64,000 nt of DNA from Streptomyces echinatus (GTDB lineage Bacteria; Actinomycetota; Actinomycetes; Streptomycetales; Streptomycetaceae), in the NCBI RefSeq assembly GCF_014203595.1, contig NZ_JACHJK010000022.1, positions 1-64,000 on the forward strand, in the 5' to 3' direction. Each line of letters begins with the position of its first letter. The stretch's first letter is position 1. Below are positions 9,601-16,931 of this stretch, one piece after another. The position numbers and the translations under genes are program-made. The notes beneath the pieces were generated by a model. It was not told the origin of the DNA and did not search any database. It worked only from the letters and a program-made list of their open reading frames with translations.

Positions 9601-11155
9601 CCTGCGCAGCAGTGATGCCGGCCTTTGCCTTGGCCACGTCGGCCGCCGCGGGGGCGCTGCCGGTGTGGGTCTTGGCCACGATCCTGAACTTCTGCGCCGT
9701 CGAGCCGTTGCACGTCGACGACACCGCGTCCTTGCCGATGTCGAACGTCGCCAGGTGCACGCATTTGCCGGTTGCCGCGTTCACCAGCGGGCCCGTGCTG
9801 CGCACGTCGAACTTCCACTGCTGCGCCTTGGCGCTGCCGCAGTCCTGGATCTGAACCTTCGTGCCGTTGGTGCTGGCGCCGTTGAGGATCTCCAGGCACT
9901 TGTTCGCATTGGTGTTGCGCAGCTGGTAGCCGTTGTCGTAGTACAGCTCCCACTTCTGGGCAACGCCGCCGTTGCAGGTGTTGACCTGGACCGGGGTGCC
10001 GTTGGCCTTGCTCGCACCCTGGACTTCGAGGCACTTGCCGGCAGCGCCCGGCACCTGGATCTCCAGTCGGCCGTCACGGATCCAGCCGAGGCCGCCCTCG
10101 GTGTAGTAGTCCAGCCACCGGGTGGAGTAGTCGGCGATCCACGACTGCCCCAGCAACTTGCCCAAGGCGAAGGTGCCGTCCTGCAGTGCCTTGTTGGCTG
10201 TGCTGCTGGCGGAGAGGATCTGGTTGCGCTGCGTGGCCTGGGCGGTGATCTCCTGCTGCCACTCGGCGGATGCCTGCGCTACCTCCTTGCCGAGCACCCG
10301 GTCGGGGTCGATCGGGTCGTGCCACGAGCACGAGGCGAACCGAGTCTTCAGGTCCTCGACCGCAATGCGGTACTCCGGGGTGTCCGGTGCCGGCGCGGTC
10401 CTGGGGAAGCCCCCGGAGGCCAGGAAGATGCGGGCGTCGTCGTCGAAGACCCGCGGGACGAAGAGCTGGTTGGGGACGATGGGGCCGGAGTTCTTCTTCC
10501 AGAGTTTCCAGGCCTCCTGCTCCTGGCTGGTGCCGCCGCTGGTGTACAGCGGGTCACCGATCGCCAGGGCCGCCTTCTTCGTCGCGTCGTCCGCCTGCGG
10601 TGACGGGTCGTAGAACGGCGACAGCAGTTCGGCCGGCTTCCAGAACGACTGATAGATCCAGGGAAGCAGACCCGTCTTGTCGAAGAAGTCCTCTTCCTCG
10701 GCGGAGCCGGGGTAATCGTCCAGACTCGTGACGGCGTTGCCCCACGACTGGCGCGTCGCCTCAGTCCTCTTCAACCAGGCGTCGGCGTCATCGCTGTCCT
10801 TCTGCCACGCCTGGGCGAACGCGCCGGTGTCATAGGTGCGGTCCGCCTTCTGATGGAGCTGTTCCGCCGGCAGCGGCAAGCTGGTAGTGGCCAGGCCGAA
10901 CACATTCGGCCCACCTCTGCGCAGGCCGTCGGCCATCAGGCACTGGTCGAAGCGCAGTTGCTCGGCGGCCTTGGCGTCGAACCCATCGTAGGAGTCGGCG
11001 ACCGGCCCGCTGCGCGGACCACCGGTCACGGCCGAAGCCGGCTGCACCGCTACGGTGGCGAGGAGAGCCAGCGAGACAAGCGGGACAACCGGCGCTGCTA
11101 CGGCCCTCATCCATCTCCGACGTCTACCCTGATGGCGTACAGCTCTAGGTAACAC
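6605..11155 (-). CDS. Secreted polymorphic toxin: ricin-type lectin, Ala-rich stalk, C-terminal deaminase
   Basis: 1516 residues from GTG 11155 (GGAGGG 7 nt upstream; the open frame extends further but lacks a ribosome site). Approximate layout: signal peptide 1-45 (RRRRWMRAVAAPVVPLVSLA ... VQPASA); unassigned N-domain 50-360; ricin B-type beta-trefoil 365-495 with three QxW/F repeats (AQKWEL, AQQWKF, AQKFRI); Ala/Lys/Glu/Asp-rich coiled coil ~500-1140; Cys-containing linker 1145-1370; C-terminal domain 1375-1516. The last carries a cytidine-deaminase zinc signature: HSE (~1422) and PCGGC (6788-6802), like SCP1.201/YwqJ-type deaminase toxins. Expected activity is deamination of a nucleic acid or nucleotide in a rival cell; the lectin and stalk would serve binding and reach. 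Target and export route are unknown. Confidence 0.85.
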   Translation of the reverse strand: MLPRAVRHQGRRRRWMRAVAAPVVPLVSLALLATVAVQPASAVTGGPRSGPVADSYDGFDAKAAEQLRFDQCLMADGLRRGGPNVFGLATTSLPLPAEQLHQKADRTYDTGAFAQAWQKDSDDADAWLKRTEATRQSWGNAVTSLDDYPGSAEEEDFFDKTGLLPWIYQSFWKPAELLSPFYDPSPQADDATKKAALAIGDPLYTSGGTSQEQEAWKLWKKNSGPIVPNQLFVPRVFDDDARIFLASGGFPRTAPAPDTPEYRIAVEDLKTRFASCSWHDPIDPDRVLGKEVAQASAEWQQEITAQATQRNQILSASSTANKALQDGTFALGKLLGQSWIADYSTRWLDYYTEGGLGWIRDGRLEIQVPGAAGKCLEVQGASKANGTPVQVNTCNGGVAQKWELYYDNGYQLRNTNANKCLEILNGASTNGTKVQIQDCGSAKAQQWKFDVRSTGPLVNAATGKCVHLATFDIGKDAVSSTCNGSTAQKFRIVAKTHTGSAPAAADVAKAKAGITAAQAEAKKQLAVVKAQLTTAQRAAATSDTALQAAYGIADAAGAPRGRGLLVGLQKDQVTKGAAAALAALEKAGETAEAATRAAAGDSATIAQRALAQAAQSKAEFRKKAAEAAEWQAKAAADAAKVHRDNAKKDKETAEAKLAVAVKAEADAKAAAADAHAKRLAAEAEEKTAKAEKENAAASRAEAAEHRKNAESEATKAKDAKDKAEAAEKTAGDRRDDAVKAKDHAKEMRDDAWDAEQKADAARAKADAKRAYADSLDSGDAATAARAAANEADTAADNAEAAAGRARSEADAATQAAADADAAATRAEAAAKRARSDADAAQAAKLKADAAVKTATSAAADAITASQHAASEAKLAVKLADEAEQHAKDAKSQADAANKEAGVALAAAAKAAGFAHVTAQAAVDAGEAAKQVAAPAHDAVELGSPYVDTDSTAGLVVLAGQSSKTIAEQQQAVADAHAKNAAAEADAAKNIADQAKGDAKEAYQHAANAAKYAADARTYSKEALGYAADAAKAAAAAQASLARTITYDQQAADDAAAADKAAGKAEGYAKDARDSADAAELDAQAARSAASQAEQDAKDARAAATRADAAATEAEQAAKDAAKYAQEAQEAADRAEKATADKQRSQGAGTGIPGVFAVPDESTVKIVSSKQIGTCPGMPEAAFQGCDAQYDLVVTYEADFYLCINGQAEVTADDCPKSAWQFLQRETLKDVEIDGWKHKFSGKDIMRAGWQSLFGDVAGSILFAFFAEDLMDCWHGDKTACAWSIATYAPVENLLAPIARAVKALDAAARTGIGFEDAFKALRALDGLSEAAKVGIGSKALDKFVKTCTSSQRAPLSARKSVFGSACPLRMVLYNSDEMSHLAYRYRVENGFYGADHNVAVAKVPGWNDPKTGDYLIANSKFSGHSETEILDKLKAKNIDPKKIEALYTERQPCGGCSTALEEALKEGTPITYSVPYTDEIASYSKALLARYVEQANGTGLKRSRLNAPDSEAQETN

Positions 11156-11694
11156 GCGTATCCCTCCGCGTAAGGGGTGGCTGGTGTAGGCGCAGCCCAA
11201 GGAGGGAAACGTCGGCCCCATGCATGGGTTCCGTGTGGTGATGGCGCCCCCCGCGGACTCGCCGGACACTCCCGGACAAACAGACTGGTCAGGTCCACCC
11301 AGGAGCGAACGACACCATAGGCACGCCAGCGATTTCCGCGGCAAGAACGTTGCGTTCGCCGCAGCTACGTTGCGTAATCAATATGCATGCGATGGAGTCG
11401 CGCCGATCGTGTGTACGACTAGTGAAGGGCGCCTTGCCTACCCTTTACTGAAATCACGCTGGCGATCACCCTCTGTAATCATGAGATCAACATCACAGTC
11501 AATGTAGCGTCAAGGGAGCGGAAGGCCGGCAAGCGCTGCTTCGCTGCCGGACAGTCCCGCTGACCCTGCTTCCGCCGCAATCGGAATATCACCTTCCGCC
11601 ACTACCGCCTGGACGTCCGCTCCACCGTCCGCGTCCACACCGGTGTCGGCCGCGACACCCGCACGGACTTGGCCTCCATTCACCCCCCCGTTAA
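11156..11694. promoter_or_regulatory. Upstream region of the toxin gene with repeated motifs
   Basis: No gene seen. It is less G+C-rich than its surroundings from about 11340 to 11510. It holds two direct copies of ACGTTGCG 20 nt apart (about 11347 and 11367) and a pair of inverted arms (GCCAGCGATTTCC near 11325, GAAATCACGCTGGC near 11449). These could be regulator sites for the reverse-strand toxin gene or the ends of a small non-coding insertion. Function not established. Confidence 0.3.
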
Positions 11695-11784
11695 GTGCTC
11701 CCCGCGCCCGCGGGGATGGTCCCGAGCACGTCGCCCGGGCACCGGGTGCGCAGCGGTGCTCCCCGCGTCCGTGGGGCTGGTCCC
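11695..11784 (+). CRISPR. Two-repeat type I-E-like CRISPR remnant
   Basis: Repeat 1 spans 11695-11723 (29 nt, beginning GTGCTCCCCGCG and ending GGGGATGGTCCC). A 32-nt spacer occupies 11724-11755. Repeat 2 spans 11756-11784 and differs at four positions, as in a degenerate terminal repeat. Repeat length, spacer length and the internal palindrome (CCCCGCG-x-CGCGGGG) match the type I-E repeats common in Streptomyces. No cas gene is in the window, so the array is an orphan. Confidence 0.8.
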
Positions 11785-11957
11785 GTCTGATTCTGTCGGT
11801 GAGAAGCGGCCACGTGTGACGCTGAGTTCTGGGAACGCTTGGGGGCTCGCCCGCCGACACGTCGATGAGTTTTAGCAACACCTGGCGGGCTCCCGAGCCG
11901 TTCCGGACGGTCATTTTCGGATGCGGCATGCCCATGCTCCGTGGTGAGATGCGCGGC

Positions 11958-12803
11958 ATGAGCGACTCGCTGTGTGCCCGTATCGAGCAGTACTACGCCG
12001 CCGTGCCACTGCTGTTCGCTGACGCCGAAGAGTTCGGCCCGTTGCGGCTGTTCGTGCGAAAGGAACCAGGAACCCCTTACTACGGTGGCCCGAGCCACGC
12101 TCAACCCATCGCAGAGAGCTCCGGGATCACCACCGCAGCTGACATCGCCCGGGTGCGTGCCCGGCAGCGCGAACTCGGTGTGCCGGAAGCATTCGAGTGG
12201 CTCGCCGAGGCAGCGCCAGCGCTTCGTGCCCGTGTCGAGGCCGCTGGCCTGCCGGTGGAAGAACGCCCGCTGATGGTCCTCGACCCGCACCATCCGGTTC
12301 CCCCGCAACCCCTGCCGGACGGTGTCACGCTCCGCGTGCTGACGGCCGACGACCCGGCCCTTCCCAAGGCACTCGCTCTGCCTCGCTTGGCTTTCGCCGA
12401 GCCGAGCGCCGCTGTTGGCCCGGCGGGCCCCGCGGAACTGTCGGCGGCTGCTGAGGAGCTGGCCGCGGACGACACGGTCGAGGTGGTCCGGCCCACGATC
12501 CGTGCCGGGCACAAAGCACTCATCGCTGCCCTTGCCCCAGACGGCACCCCCCTCGCTGCCGGCCACTACCACCCGGCAGGCGGCACCACGGAGATCGGCG
12601 GCGTCGGCACCCTCCCCACCGCTCGCCGTCAGGGCCTGGCCGCGGCCGTCACAGCGGCCCTGGCCATTCATGCCCGCAACCACGGGGTGCGGACCGTCTT
12701 CCTCGCCTATGCGGAGGACACCGTCGCCCGCATCTATGCGCGTTTGGGATTTCGGCCTGCGGACGTCACCCTTCTGATCGCCAACCAACCCGCACGGTCA
12801 TAA
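11958..12803 (+). CDS. GNAT-family N-acetyltransferase
   Basis: 281 residues from ATG 11958 (GGTGAG 9 nt upstream; the open frame runs from 11865 but the added part is unlikely). The C-terminal ~130 residues are a GNAT domain with the acetyl-CoA loop in motif A, GVGTLPTARRQGLAAAVTAA, followed by VFLAYAEDTVARIYARLGF, the conserved end of motif B. The N-terminal half contains LFVRKEPGTPYYGG and a Pro-rich linker. Substrate unknown. It sits alone, 3' of the CRISPR remnant. Confidence 0.85.
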   Translation: MSDSLCARIEQYYAAVPLLFADAEEFGPLRLFVRKEPGTPYYGGPSHAQPIAESSGITTAADIARVRARQRELGVPEAFEWLAEAAPALRARVEAAGLPVEERPLMVLDPHHPVPPQPLPDGVTLRVLTADDPALPKALALPRLAFAEPSAAVGPAGPAELSAAAEELAADDTVEVVRPTIRAGHKALIAALAPDGTPLAAGHYHPAGGTTEIGGVGTLPTARRQGLAAAVTAALAIHARNHGVRTVFLAYAEDTVARIYARLGFRPADVTLLIANQPARS

Positions 12804-12811
12804 GGTGCAGG

Positions 12812-13240
12812 TCACCGCTGGGCAGCGCGCCCCAGGTGGTGGAGGACCCGGCCGACCGGTGCGTGCAGGAACTCGGAGAGGTACCCGGCCTGCTCCCGGC
12901 TGATGGCGGCAGCGGGCAGACCGGTGGGCAGAGCGTCAGGGGTGGCGTCGGCGGGGAACTCCGGCAGTCCGGTGGCGAAGTAGCCGACGCTCGCACGCTC
13001 GAGGCCCCTCACGCGGCTGATGAGCAGCTCGGGCGCAGCTCCGTCCCATGCCCCGACGGTGTGCATCGACGACAGCGCACGGTACTGCCCCGCACCCGCA
13101 AAACCTCGTAGAAATCCGGCACGAAACCGCGTAGGCGCGCATGCCTTGGTGGGCGGCAACGGCGCGCACGTTGCTGCACGATGAACTGCGCGCTAGCAAC
13201 CGCCAGGCGCTTCCCGTGCTCGTGCTCTGCGCAAAAACAG
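12812..13240 (-). pseudogene. Unknown protein, C-terminal part with frameshifts
   Basis: The last ~85 codons (QYRALSSMHTVGAWDGAAPE ... HAPVGRVLHHLGRAAQR) have excellent coding composition. Going upstream, the natural text jumps frames: VPDFYEVLRVRG in one, then SNVRAVAAHQGMRAYAV in a third. I recognise no family. At least two slips and no credible start indicate a dead gene. An ORF starting at 13159 exists, but its N-terminus is an artefact of the slips. Confidence 0.5.
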
Positions 13241-13381
13241 TCCCGGATCCCAAACGGATACGTCCTCGAAATCCGTACGGAAACTAGCTACCACCTGCGA
13301 ATACGTCGGTGGCGCCTTCGGCTGGGCGGTGTCAGGGTGCCTGCCGGGCGCAACTCGGCGCCCCTCAAGCAAGGGGGACCC

Positions 13382-13480
13382 ATGGACGTCATCATCGCGG
13401 CCACCATCAGCGCCGTCGGCGGCATCATTGCCACGATCATTGCCACCCGGCGCCGCGGTTCAGGAGACGATGCTCAGTGA
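13382..13480 (+). CDS. Small single-span membrane peptide (32 aa)
   Basis: MDVIIAATISAVGGIIATII followed by ATRRRGSGDDAQ: one hydrophobic helix of about 19 residues and a basic tail, predicted inside-facing. AAGGGGG lies 5 nt before the ATG, and a perfect 16-bp hairpin begins at the stop codon. The strong ribosome site and terminator support a real small gene; function unknown. Confidence 0.5.
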   Translation: MDVIIAATISAVGGIIATIIATRRRGSGDDAQ

Positions 13481-13526
13481 GGTGACGTGACGCGAATCCG
13501 CAGCTCTGGGCGCGTCACGTCACCTC
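13479..13526. terminator. Bidirectional hairpin terminator
   Basis: Perfect 16-bp inverted repeat (13479-13494 and 13511-13526, arm GAGGTGACGTGACGCG) with a 16-nt loop, lying between two converging reading frames (small peptide on the forward strand, pseudogene on the reverse strand). Confidence 0.65.
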
Positions 13527-14008
13527 GTGGAGAGGCGACCAAACAGGCTGCGCCCGGCGGGCCGCAGGTGCCGGTTGGCTTCGGCGTCGAGGTACGTCCG
13601 GCGGGGGCGAAGGAACGGCATCGACATCATGGGGGCGGGTTCGGGAGCACCGGCGGGTGCGTCGACGTCCAGGCCGTCGACGAGGCGCCTGCAGTCCTCG
13701 AGGAGCTGCCGGGCAGCGTCCAGCACCGCGGTACTGCCCTCCAGTGCGATCCGCCCCAGGTGCCCCTCGAGGAGATGCAGGCGGGCGCGGGCCATCTTCT
13801 GTTCCCCGTGGCGGGCGGGCGCGGAGAGAGCGGGCCACAGAGCGGCCGTGGCGGCGATCTCGTCCGCGGCCGTGGCGAACTCGGTGTACGTCTCGGCGCG
13901 CCGCTCGTGCGTACGCCTTCACGCCGGGCCGTCGACACGGAGCCGGGGGATGACTGCGGTCGCACCGGAACGGGCCGCGAAGAAGGAGACCGAGACCAAC
14001 TCGCTCAC
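13520..14008 (-). pseudogene. Unknown protein interrupted by one in-frame TGA
   Basis: From GTG 14008 the frame reads MSELVSVSFFAARSGATAVI-PRLRVDGPA, stops at TGA (13919-13921), then goes on in the same frame: THERRAETYTEFATAADEIA ... ALWPALSAPARHGEQKMARA ... LLEDCRRLVDGLDVDAPAGA, ending at 13520. Codon use stays good on both sides of the stop, so a single nonsense mutation (or small indel pair) is the simplest explanation. The helical R/E-rich middle (RRAETYTEF) is reminiscent of the intact membrane-anchored protein at 16419. Family unknown. Confidence 0.55.
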
Positions 14009-14031
14009 CCCGCCCGCCGCGTCCGCCGTAC

Positions 14032-14262
14032 TTCGAGGAGCCCGTCCAGCTCCTGGAACTCTTCCTGCACCGCGAAGGCCGCCTCCCCGCCGCCCGCAAG
14101 GCCATCCGCGTCGACGGCGCCACCGTCAAGCTGGGCGCCTGGCAAGGCCCGCACCAAGCACCGCGCCGGCCAGTTCCCCGACCATCACGCACGCCTGGTG
14201 GCCGCCCTGTTCGAGGGGGGGGCTGGACGGCTGAGGACGCCATGCCGGCCGTCCTGGTGTAG
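14032..14262 (+). pseudogene. Helicase-associated domain remnant (two frameshifts)
   Basis: Three frames joined in order give ELFLHREGRLPAARKAIRVD-GATVKLGAW, then GKARTKHRAGQFPDHHARLV-AALFEG, then WTAEDAMPAVLV and a TAG. This is the layout of the helicase-associated repeat found at the C-terminus of Streptomyces DEAD/DEAH helicases (xxREGHxxVxxxxxxxGxxLGxW). The helicase core is absent. Confidence 0.5.
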
Positions 14263-14301
14263 GCCCGGCCCCGGCCCGGTGCTGCCACAGGGAAAGCCCA
14301 T

Positions 14302-14334
14302 CGGGCCCGGCCCTCCACCGGAGGACCGGGCCCG
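14302..14334. terminator. Hairpin terminator
   Basis: 9-bp perfect stem (CGGGCCCGG 14302-14310, CCGGGCCCG 14326-14334) with a 15-nt loop, between the helicase remnant and a converging reverse-strand remnant. Confidence 0.5.
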
Positions 14335-14366
14335 TGACGGGAATGGTGGCCTGCGGCCAGTTCCTG

Positions 14367-14615
14367 TCAGAGGCGCGTGATGACGGTGTCGTTGGCGGTG
14401 ACCTCGCCGGTCTTGATGTAGCGGGTGAGGTTGGCGACGTGGCCATCACCGGCGAGCTGCCGCTCCCTCCTGGACGAAAGTGCTTTTCTTCCCCTGCTGA
14501 CCTGGGAGATCAGCTCTTTATGCTTTCGTTTGTGACGAAAGGAGTCTGGGCCCGGACACCCGGGATGCCTGTGTGCAGGACACGGCAGCGCAAGCGGAGG
14601 TCCACGAGACGGCAC
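14367..14615 (-). pseudogene. Short reverse-strand coding remnant
   Basis: Only the last ~25 codons (GHVANLTRYIKTGEVTANDT-VITRL) look like natural protein; the 57 codons before are low-quality and no ribosome site is seen. Probably the tail of a lost gene, family unknown. Confidence 0.3.
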
Positions 14616-14884
14616 GGGTACGCGAGCAGCTGCTGGAGCACACCTGTGAGTGGTGTGGCGAGCCGGTCGCCCAGAGCGGCCGGGGCCGGCCGCCTCGCTA
14701 TTGCTCGCCGGTGCACCGGCGCCGAGCGTGGGAACTGCGCACCGCCGAGTCCCGTGCTGACCGACCCGTGAGTCAGGGCGGCCGGACCCGCGAGCCGGTA
14801 CGGGAAGTGGTGCAGCGCACCGAAACGGTGGTGCGCACCCTTCCGTATCCCGACGCCGCCGCGGCGCCTGAGCGGCGAGCCTGA
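14573..14884 (+). CDS. Small zinc-binding protein (CxxC ... C motif)
   Basis: 103 residues with CEWCGEPV ... GRGRPPRYCSPVHRRRAWE. This CxWC-(x)n-GRGRPPRYCS-x-x-HR-x-RAWE pattern recurs in actinobacterial DNA-associated proteins and probably holds one zinc ion. The start (GTG 14573) has no convincing ribosome site, so the N-terminus may be truncated or lie elsewhere. It ends 62 nt before the solitary CRISPR repeat. Confidence 0.45.
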   Translation: MQDTAAQAEVHETARVREQLLEHTCEWCGEPVAQSGRGRPPRYCSPVHRRRAWELRTAESRADRPVSQGGRTREPVREVVQRTETVVRTLPYPDAAAAPERRA

Positions 14885-14946
14885 CACGCTTCCTGAGGAC
14901 GCCATCGAGTAGATCGAGGCCCTCGCGTCATAAAAGGTCGCTGAGT

Positions 14947-14975
14947 GTGCTCCCCGCGCCCGCGGGGATGGTCCC
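14947..14975 (+). CRISPR. Solitary type I-E-like CRISPR repeat
   Basis: 29 nt identical to the first repeat at 11695-11723. The next 32 nt (14976-15007, normal spacer length) are followed not by a second repeat but by an IS21-type end starting TGAAAAGTGGACC. I read it as the stump of an array cut by an insertion sequence. Confidence 0.7.
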
Positions 14976-15007
14976 AGCATGTCGAGGTCGCCTTTGTCGG
15001 CGACGGC

Positions 15008-15160
15008 TGAAAAGTGGACCGGTAGCGACGCTTGAAAGTTGACCCCCTCCAGGGGGTCTGGCTCGTTGAGTCAGGCCGGGAGGAGTGGTGATCAGCGTGG
15101 AGGACTGGGCGGAGATCCGCCGGCTTCACCCGGCCGAGCAGAGGGGCGATGTCGTGGTGC
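15008..15160 (+). mobile_element. IS21-family end with IstA N-terminal fragment
   Basis: Begins TGAAAAGTGGACC and contains a second copy-like block GAAAGTTGACC, the multiple terminal repeats typical of IS21 ends. GTG 15089 then opens ISVEDWAEIRRLHPAEQ, the start of IstA (family form EDWAEIRRLHRAEQMPIKAI). After about 20 codons the similarity is lost. The rest of istA, istB and the other end are absent. Confidence 0.6.
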
Positions 15161-15308
15161 TGGTGCCAACGGCGGGACCACCCAGCCTGGCCGCGCCTTT
15201 GCCCGGCAGTAGCGGCTGCATCTTGACCGTCACGTATTGGCGTCGTGGGCCGCTGGTTCGAAGCCATTGTGGGAACTGCTGCCCGCCCTGCCCTCGCCTC
15301 GCAGACCG

Positions 15309-16260
15309 TCACAGCTCTCCTGAGTCCACTCGTGAGGGCTGCCGAGAACACCGTGGGACCGGCGGGTGCGCCGACCGCGCAAGGGACGGCGTCGCCATCG
15401 CCGACGAGGACGGCTGGGCCGGCCGCTTCCCCCCGGTTCTACTGGCTCGTCCCGCCCGAGCCCTCCGCCCGGTGGGAGCCGCACGCCCACGCCATATGCC
15501 TGGGTCGCCCCCTACGATCCTGTTCTTTCCCTGACCGGAGAGCGCCCCTATGGGGCGGTGGGGTGCAGGTGCGCTTACCACCGGCTTCTCCCTCGGGGCT
15601 GGGCTGCCTGCTCGAGGATGCGTCGGCGCGTCCACCGCCGGCGACCGCCCTTTTCCGTGAGTGCGTCGGGGGTTTCCAGCAAGGGCAGGTTGCTCTGAGA
15701 CAGGCTGCTGGAGAAGGAGGACGGCGGGCAGTGCGGAGACGGCACGTGTTGCGCCGGTGTGCTTGCCGCGGCCGGGCCGGGTGGCCATCCAGTCCAGGAG
15801 GGTCTGCACGCGCCACAACTGCCGGCGGTAGGGGTTGTCGGCGGTTCCCCTCTCTTCGACGACGTCGGGCTCGGGGAAGTACCCGGGGTGATCACGGACG
15901 AAGGTGGTGACCTGCTTGGGGTTCTTGTAGCCGAGGAACCTCGACGCCTCGACGCCTCGGCGGCGTTCAGCAAGTCCTGCGCGTCACGGGCGGGCGGTGT
16001 GTGCCCGCGGAGTCGTGCCGACGGACGGTGGCGAACCATTCGGTGACCTGTGCGTGATCCCATAGGCGGGCGCGGCCGCGCATGCCGGCGATTTCAGGGA
16101 AGCCGTTTGCGGTGCGGTCGTTGTAGAGGCCGCTGATCCGGGCGGGCGTGAGGCCCTGCTCAGCCGCGATCTCGGCAGCGTCGGCCAGGCGAGGCTCACG
16201 ACGCGAGGTCGTGGCAGAACCGTCCGTCCTGTGGGAGGTGAGCCGACCTGCCCGACTCAC
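15309..16260 (-). pseudogene. Helix-turn-helix DNA-binding protein, broken by small duplications
   Basis: From GTG 16260 the frame reads EPRLADAAEIAAEQGLTPAR-ISGLYNDRTANGFPEIAG-MRGRARLWDHAQVTEWFA, a MerR/excisionase-like winged HTH. It then slips at a CA repeat near 15998 into RDAQDLLNAAEAS, and slips again at an 8-bp tandem duplication (15943-15958) into RFLGYKNPKQVTTFVRDHPG-YFPEPDVVEERG ... QLWRVQTLLDWM, a second HTH-like unit. Removing the duplication and one CA restores one continuous protein. The frame stays open to 15309, but the part below about 15750 is low complexity and may not be original. Confidence 0.6.
15943..15958. repeat. 8-bp tandem duplication causing a frameshift
   Basis: GACGCCTC occurs twice head to tail (15943-15950, 15951-15958). 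Deleting one copy restores the reading frame of the reverse-strand HTH gene. Confidence 0.75.
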
Positions 16261-16418
16261 AACTCACATAATGGCGGGAGTTTTGGATGAGGTCCAGTTC
16301 ACCCCTCCAGGGGCCCGTCTTCGAAGTGGATACCGGGCCGCACACACCGCCACCCCCCGTCCCTGGCGCTAACGGCTCGACGGAGCCGCGTCAGTGCGGA
16401 TGTCGATAGGGTCCGGGC

Positions 16419-16931
16419 ATGTCAGACGCGATAGCGACCGCGATCACTGCGGCGGCGGGCCTCGGCGGAGCGCTTCTCGGCTCGGTTCTCCCGCAACGCT
16501 TCAACGCCCGCGAACGCGCCGCCGAGGCCGAAATCGCCGACCGGAGAAGGTCCTTCGAGGAGCGGAGAGAGGCATACACGGCCATGAACCGTGCCTCCGA
16601 GCAATTCCACACGCTCCTCAAGGACGCCCTACACCGCGTCCATGACGGCGTCTATGGCGAGGAGGACCGCACCCGTCTTGAGGATTCCCGCAGGGAGTAC
16701 CGCGACCGCTACGCGGCAGCCCAAATGATCGTCCCCTTGCGGATCATGGAGGCCTCGCGAGAACTCAACAAGGTGCTCGCTGAGGTCGACGCGGCGGCCA
16801 AGCGCATTGACCGCGGCCTCGCGCGTGACGGCGAGAGTGCAGAGCACCTGCTCGTCGAGATAAAGCAGGCGGAGCCCCGGCTGGTAGCGATGCGGACCCT
16901 GATGAGGGAAGACCTGGGGATCCGGGACTAG
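16419..16931 (+). CDS. Membrane-anchored coiled-coil protein of unknown function
   Basis: 170 residues. An N-terminal hydrophobic segment (AIATAITAAAGLGGALLGSV) is followed by about 140 residues of charged helix (RERAAEAEIADRRRSFEERR ... LVEIKQAEPRLVAMRTLM). Predicted as an inner-membrane anchor with a cytoplasmic coiled coil. The family is common in actinobacterial mobile regions but has no known role. Its TAG stop at 16929-16931 marks the border of the adjacent IS5-type element. Confidence 0.7.
   Translation: MSDAIATAITAAAGLGGALLGSVLPQRFNARERAAEAEIADRRRSFEERREAYTAMNRASEQFHTLLKDALHRVHDGVYGEEDRTRLEDSRREYRDRYAAAQMIVPLRIMEASRELNKVLAEVDAAAKRIDRGLARDGESAEHLLVEIKQAEPRLVAMRTLMREDLGIRD

Noticed and set aside
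7500..9660. Apparent DNA-level tandem repeats in the toxin gene
   Set aside because: The sequence repeats only as low-complexity Ala/Lys/Asp/Glu codons; there is no fixed repeat unit.
8144..10603. Forward open frame of 819 codons
   Set aside because: Antisense to the Ala-rich helix of the toxin; Gly/Arg/Leu/Val-only composition is the complement of Ala/Lys/Asp codons. Not a gene.
15245..15910. Forward open frame of 221 codons
   Set aside because: Its second half is antisense to the HTH pseudogene and its first half matches nothing.
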